Source: Paenibacillus oceani (lineage in GTDB: Bacteria > Bacillota > Bacilli > Paenibacillales > NBRC-103111). From it: DNA of 64,000 bases. Within the stretch, counting starts at the first letter, position 1. Each line of letters opens with the position of its first letter. Shown one piece after another: positions 61,105-64,000 of the stretch. Below the pieces are notes generated by a model. That model saw only the letters and a program-made list of their open reading frames with translations, did no database searches and was not told where the DNA came from. Both the position numbers and the translations under genes were made by a program. The stretch covers positions 42,334 to 106,333 of the forward strand of contig NZ_JACXJA010000042.1 in NCBI RefSeq assembly GCF_014705615.1, given 5' to 3'.

Positions 61105-61713
61105 TCACCCATACAAAAGCCGCTTCCAGTGACGGAAGCGGCTTTGTTTGTTTCGTTCGTCCGTTTGTCTTGTCAGCGGTTGCGCAGCGCGTGCGACATC
61201 TGGAGAAAAATAGGCGACTGTTCTCATCGCTCTTTCCTTCACCATCGGGTTGACCGGCTCGCCCTCGGCGTCGAACTGGCGGTTGTCTCCGCCGATCGAG
61301 ATCCATTCGGGGCAATTGACGCCGTGAACGCCCCTGACGATCACCTGCAGCTGCTGGAGCGGGCTGACGCCTACGGCTCCGCCGGTCGAGGCTACGGACA
61401 AGACTGCCTTGCTGTCGAAATGGTCGAAGCCGAGATGATCGATCGCATTTTTCAGGACGCCGGATATTCCTCCGTGATAATCGGGAGTGCTTAGTACGAT
61501 CGCATCGGCCTGCAGCATCGATTGTTTCAGTTCGGCCAAATTCTCGTCAGGAGGATTCCGGTCATCCGGTGTGAACAGAGGTACGGGGAGCTCATACAGA
61601 TCGAACAAAGTGACGCGGCATCCCTTCTCTTCAAGCAGCCTGGATAAATACCGGCACAGCTTCGTACTGGTGGACGCTTTCTTGTTGCTCCCCGCCAGTA
61701 TGGTTACATTCAT
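61105..61713 (-). CDS. NADPH-dependent FMN reductase
   Basis: Flavodoxin-fold reductase of 202 residues. FMN-binding segments are visible: ILAGSNKKASTSTKLCRYL (phosphate loop), LSTPDYHGGISGVLKNAIDHL and SVASTGGAVGVSPLQQL. The family (azoreductase/chromate reductase-like, SsuE-like) reduces FMN or quinones with NADPH. The C-terminal 25 residues run across the neighbour's terminator (RHWKRLLYG) and exceed the usual family end, so the last part may be a late extension. AGGAG upstream. Confidence 0.9.
   Translation of the reverse strand: MNVTILAGSNKKASTSTKLCRYLSRLLEEKGCRVTLFDLYELPVPLFTPDDRNPPDENLAELKQSMLQADAIVLSTPDYHGGISGVLKNAIDHLGFDHFDSKAVLSVASTGGAVGVSPLQQLQVIVRGVHGVNCPEWISIGGDNRQFDAEGEPVNPMVKERAMRTVAYFSPDVARAAQPLTRQTDERNKQSRFRHWKRLLYG
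61117..61152 (+). terminator. Terminator of the TM2-like gene within the reductase 3' end
   Basis: AAAGCCGCTTCC, six bases and GGAAGCGGCTTT are followed by GTTTGTTT on the plus strand. Confidence 0.85.
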
Positions 61714-61940
61714 GCTGGAATCTCCTCTCCGATATTACATACTTTTTTGTTTATTATATTCCTTTTATTGGTTCATGGGAAGAGCCGCCTTCCTTCATCG
61801 TCTCGATCGCATTACGGGCACCACGTTTCGTCGTTTTCGGCTCCACGGTGTCCTCGTCTTCATCTGCTTGCCCATGTTTTATTACGGGAGTAGTATAATG
61901 AAGAGGCAAGGGTTCATTTCCAGACCGGAGGGATAGCGAT

Positions 61941-62378
61941 ATGCTGCAAATAGGCGAACCGGCCCCGTTGTTCGAGGCGGAGAGCACGCAAGGAACCATT
62001 AAGTTGGGCGAGCTGATCGGCAAACGGCCCGTTGTTCTTATTTTTTATCCGATGGACGAAACGCCGGGTTGCACCGCCCAGCTATGCGCGGTCCGGGACA
62101 GCAAGAAGCAGTACGAATCGATTGGTGCAGTCGTTATCGGCGTGAATCCGGCCGGGATGGACGCTCACCGGAAGTTCGCGGCGAATCACGGACTGGACTT
62201 TCCGATCGCCGTCGACGAAGGCGGTTCCATCCGCAAAATGTATGGGGTCGGCAAGATGCTCGGTCTTTTTCTCCAGCAGCGGGTCGTATACGGGATCGAC
62301 AAGCAAGGGAAGATTGCTTTCGCCCGGAAAGGAAGCCCGTCCGCGGAAGAAATTGTCGCGGCGCTTGGTCGCGCCTGA
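61941..62378 (+). CDS. Peroxiredoxin of the BCP/AhpC-TSA family
   Basis: Thiol-dependent peroxidase of 145 residues. YPMDETPGCTAQLCAVRD carries the peroxidatic Cys (first) and the Cys five residues later that acts as resolving residue in many BCP proteins. The rest has the thioredoxin fold and IDKQGKI near the C-terminus. A TATAAT box at 61894-61899 gives a short leader. Terminator follows. Confidence 0.93.
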   Translation: MLQIGEPAPLFEAESTQGTIKLGELIGKRPVVLIFYPMDETPGCTAQLCAVRDSKKQYESIGAVVIGVNPAGMDAHRKFAANHGLDFPIAVDEGGSIRKMYGVGKMLGLFLQQRVVYGIDKQGKIAFARKGSPSAEEIVAALGRA

Positions 62379-62473
62379 TGCGGCTGGAACGTGCGCAGAC
62401 GTAATAAGAAAGGGCTGTTTCAATCGTTATATAGCGATTAGTCGAGCCCTATCTAGAACCGGTATTCCATGAG
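62379..62473. other. Gene-free stretch before the terminator
   Basis: Contains a short ATCGTTATATAGCGAT palindrome at about 62421-62437; nothing else recognised. The stretch 62541-62703 is also empty. Confidence 0.4.
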
Positions 62474-62540
62474 AAAAGGACCTCAGGCCTCCGCCTTTCA
62501 GCGGAACTCGAGGTCCTTTCGTTTCGTTTCGTTTCGTTTG
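62474..62540. terminator. Bidirectional terminator with TTTCG repeats
   Basis: AAAGGACCTC ... GAGGTCCTTT stem with an internal hairpin, followed by four to five tandem copies of CGTTT. Confidence 0.8.
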
Positions 62541-62703
62541 GAAATCAGAATGTTTCTATGTCATGCCAACACTTTGGGGACGACTTCTTTTTCTTCATGA
62601 ACAGCGGCCGACAACCAACGTGCCCAACGTGACGAGTCCCTTTGTTGAAAGCAAAACCGCCCGGTTTGATCCGGACGGCTTGCTAGGTGGCGCCTGTATA
62701 CGT

Positions 62704-63696
62704 TCAGCAAGATTCGCCGTACATCCGGCTCGTCTCCTGCCACACTTCTCCCGGTGCGAGCGAAACGAGTCCGGTCTCTTCGGCGGAAAATGGGGCGCTT
62801 GGCGCGTTCACCATCCCCGTCTGAGGCTCCGGACAGAAGAAACCGCCTTGGCCGCCTCCGTTATAGATCATCCAGAACTTGTACGCCGAGCCTGCCTCGT
62901 AAACCAGCCTGACGTTCAGCCGGGTATCGGTCAGCTCCATGACGTTGCGACCGCCTTGCAGGACCGCCGTATAATGGTTGTCGAGCGATGCGAAATACGG
63001 CGTCGTGCCAGCACCCCGCATCTTCTCCTCGTCCGCATCCAGCGACGAGAGTCGTCCAGTCGGCAGCATCCGCTCATTCAGCTCGATCCGCTCGCCTACC
63101 GTCATCCGGAACGAACAATCGGCCGGCGTGCTTCCCGGCGCGAACGGAGCGTTTACCGTCGTATGGAAGCCAAGCGTGCACGGCATCGGCTGCAAGCCGT
63201 CATTGCGCACCCCGGTCTCCTGGGTGAGCCCGTCCTTGCTAAGCGAATATCGGATTTTGATCGTAAATTTATGAGGAAAATATGCAAAGGCCGGATGTGA
63301 TTCGTCGACCCGTTGCGCAACGACTACATAACTGGAACCATCATCGGCGCCGTAATCGTCCACCTGCCAAGGGATATTGTAGAAGAAGCCGTGAATATGA
63401 TTGTTCCGGCCCGGCTCGGTGACGGGGAGTTTGTACGTTTGTCCGTTCCAAGGAAAGTTGCCGTCCTCGTACCGGTTCGGCGGAAACAGCACCGGAATGC
63501 CATGCACCATCGGTCTTTGTTTAAACGCTTCCATCTCGTCCGCCTCCGGCTCCCGCAAATAGCGGTACCCGTTCTCCGCGTCCCGAAACGCGACCAGATT
63601 GCCGCCAACTTCGGGAAGCAGCGCTGCCTCGTACGGCCCGAACTTCAGCCATATCGCTCTCTCTCCGTAATAAGTACCTTCATAAGCGTTCGACAT
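62704..63696 (-). CDS. Aldose 1-epimerase-like protein (GalM superfamily)
   Basis: Mutarotase-type protein of 330 residues. Visible conserved stretches are PEVGGNLVAFRDAENGYRYL near the N-terminus, GIPVLFPPNRYEDG (the substrate-binding Arg/Pro loop), NHIHGFFYNIPW with the catalytic His region, and CTLGFHTTVNAPF. The final FCPEPQTGMVNAP resembles the glutamate-containing C-terminal motif. GGAGGAG lies 9 nt upstream of ATG 63696. Substrate unknown; several members act on galactose or glucose-6-phosphate. The single gene has no sugar operon around it. Confidence 0.88.
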   Translation of the reverse strand: MSNAYEGTYYGERAIWLKFGPYEAALLPEVGGNLVAFRDAENGYRYLREPEADEMEAFKQRPMVHGIPVLFPPNRYEDGNFPWNGQTYKLPVTEPGRNNHIHGFFYNIPWQVDDYGADDGSSYVVVAQRVDESHPAFAYFPHKFTIKIRYSLSKDGLTQETGVRNDGLQPMPCTLGFHTTVNAPFAPGSTPADCSFRMTVGERIELNERMLPTGRLSSLDADEEKMRGAGTTPYFASLDNHYTAVLQGGRNVMELTDTRLNVRLVYEAGSAYKFWMIYNGGGQGGFFCPEPQTGMVNAPSAPFSAEETGLVSLAPGEVWQETSRMYGESC

Positions 63697-63910
63697 TGCG
63701 ACCGACTCCTCCCGGGGCTCCCCGCTATGTGTGCCGGCTGGTAGTCCGACATGCGGGATATGGTAGTCATTATAATCCAAAGCGCGCCGGCTTGCCAGTG
63801 AAAGAATCGGACAAGCAGAGCTGGGCTGGAACGTGATTTGGAGAATAGAACCGGGTGTTTGATCCGGCGCTTAGACCCGGATGGTGGGGATAGGCCTGAT
63901 TGGAAATGCA

Positions 63911-64000
63911 GCGGTAGCGTGTGGCGGTAGCGTGTGGCGGTAGCGTGTGGCGGTAGCGTGTGGCGGTAGCGTGTGGCGGTAGCGTGTGGCGGTAGCGTGT
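63911..64000. repeat. 13-bp tandem repeat, seven copies, running off the window
   Basis: GCGGTAGCGTGTG repeated almost perfectly, 90 bp visible, truncated by the end of the window. No spacers. Confidence 0.95.

Noticed and set aside
61754..62023. 89-codon minus-strand frame with an acidic segment before the peroxiredoxin gene
   Set aside because: It overlaps the peroxiredoxin start and its -10 box, with no ribosome binding site; a shorter real gene inside it cannot be excluded.
63911..64000. Tandem repeat as a CRISPR array
   Set aside because: Units abut directly, with no unique spacers; the same applies to the 17-bp units at 50965-51064.

Overview
The window comes from a spore-forming Firmicute, most likely Paenibacillus or another member of the Paenibacillaceae. 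GC content is moderate (by eye a little over half). Shine-Dalgarno sequences are strong, GTG and TTG starts are common, and intrinsic terminators with long T-runs are frequent. Typical genes are the alarmone synthetase SasB, CshA, SleB behind a sigma-G-type promoter, an OpuA betaine transporter with a GbsR-type regulator, 4Fe-4S ferredoxin, YitT and the pair DUF4178/DUF4247. There are no rRNA or tRNA genes, phages, complete insertion sequences or CRISPR arrays. One structured RNA, a probable 6S RNA, is present. Most of the window is ordinary chromosomal backbone; the accessory character lies in the repeat-rich intergenic tracts.

Layout. 0-7 kb: rsuA-like pseudouridine synthase, thioredoxin-like protein, DUF309 protein, sasB, pyrD, a 43-residue membrane peptide, and a ceramidase-like hydrolase divergent from a LysR regulator. 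7-16 kb: an L,D-transpeptidase, then a four-gene leftward operon encoding a CHASE2 adenylate cyclase, a secreted FecR protein with a cohesin-like C-terminus, a secreted protein ending in a dockerin-like module, and a secreted NHL propeller protein. I consider this the most interesting system here. 16-31 kb: fer, dinB-mobB, cimA, ResA-like thioredoxin, MFS exporter, JAMM protease, exonuclease and DUF294 nucleotidyltransferase next to a GlnR-boxed ammonium transporter, MerR and LysR regulators, YugP-type protease, rhomboid protease, tpx. 31.7-35.3 kb: a tagatose/fructose-type operon (DeoR regulator, class II aldolase, M55 aminopeptidase, PfkB kinase). 35.6-39.5 kb: an orphan sugar-binding lipoprotein and a LacI regulator between two 330-bp direct repeats. 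39.8-43.6 kb: GbsR-type regulator and opuA. 43.7-45.6 kb: glpX and sleB. 45.7-50.4 kb: an AraC regulator divergent from a four-gene operon (isomerase, dehydrogenase, PIG-L deacetylase, NagB-like protein with an altered active site). 50.4-53 kb: intergenic oddities, 6S RNA and a DUF624 membrane protein. 53-64 kb: cshA, DUF4178/DUF4247 genes, YitT, an MFS transporter, a DUF4015 hydrolase, an FMN reductase, a peroxiredoxin, an aldose epimerase and a 13-bp tandem repeat that runs off the window.

How the genes work together. Carbon handling recurs (tagatose-type operon, NagB-like operon, aldose epimerase, glpX with a CcpN-like inverted repeat). So do nitrogen sensing (amt with GlnR box), osmoprotection (opuA), thiol and peroxide chemistry, and surface signalling (cyclase operon). 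Two families of non-coding hairpin-array repeats account for several long gene-free gaps and generate spurious reading frames.
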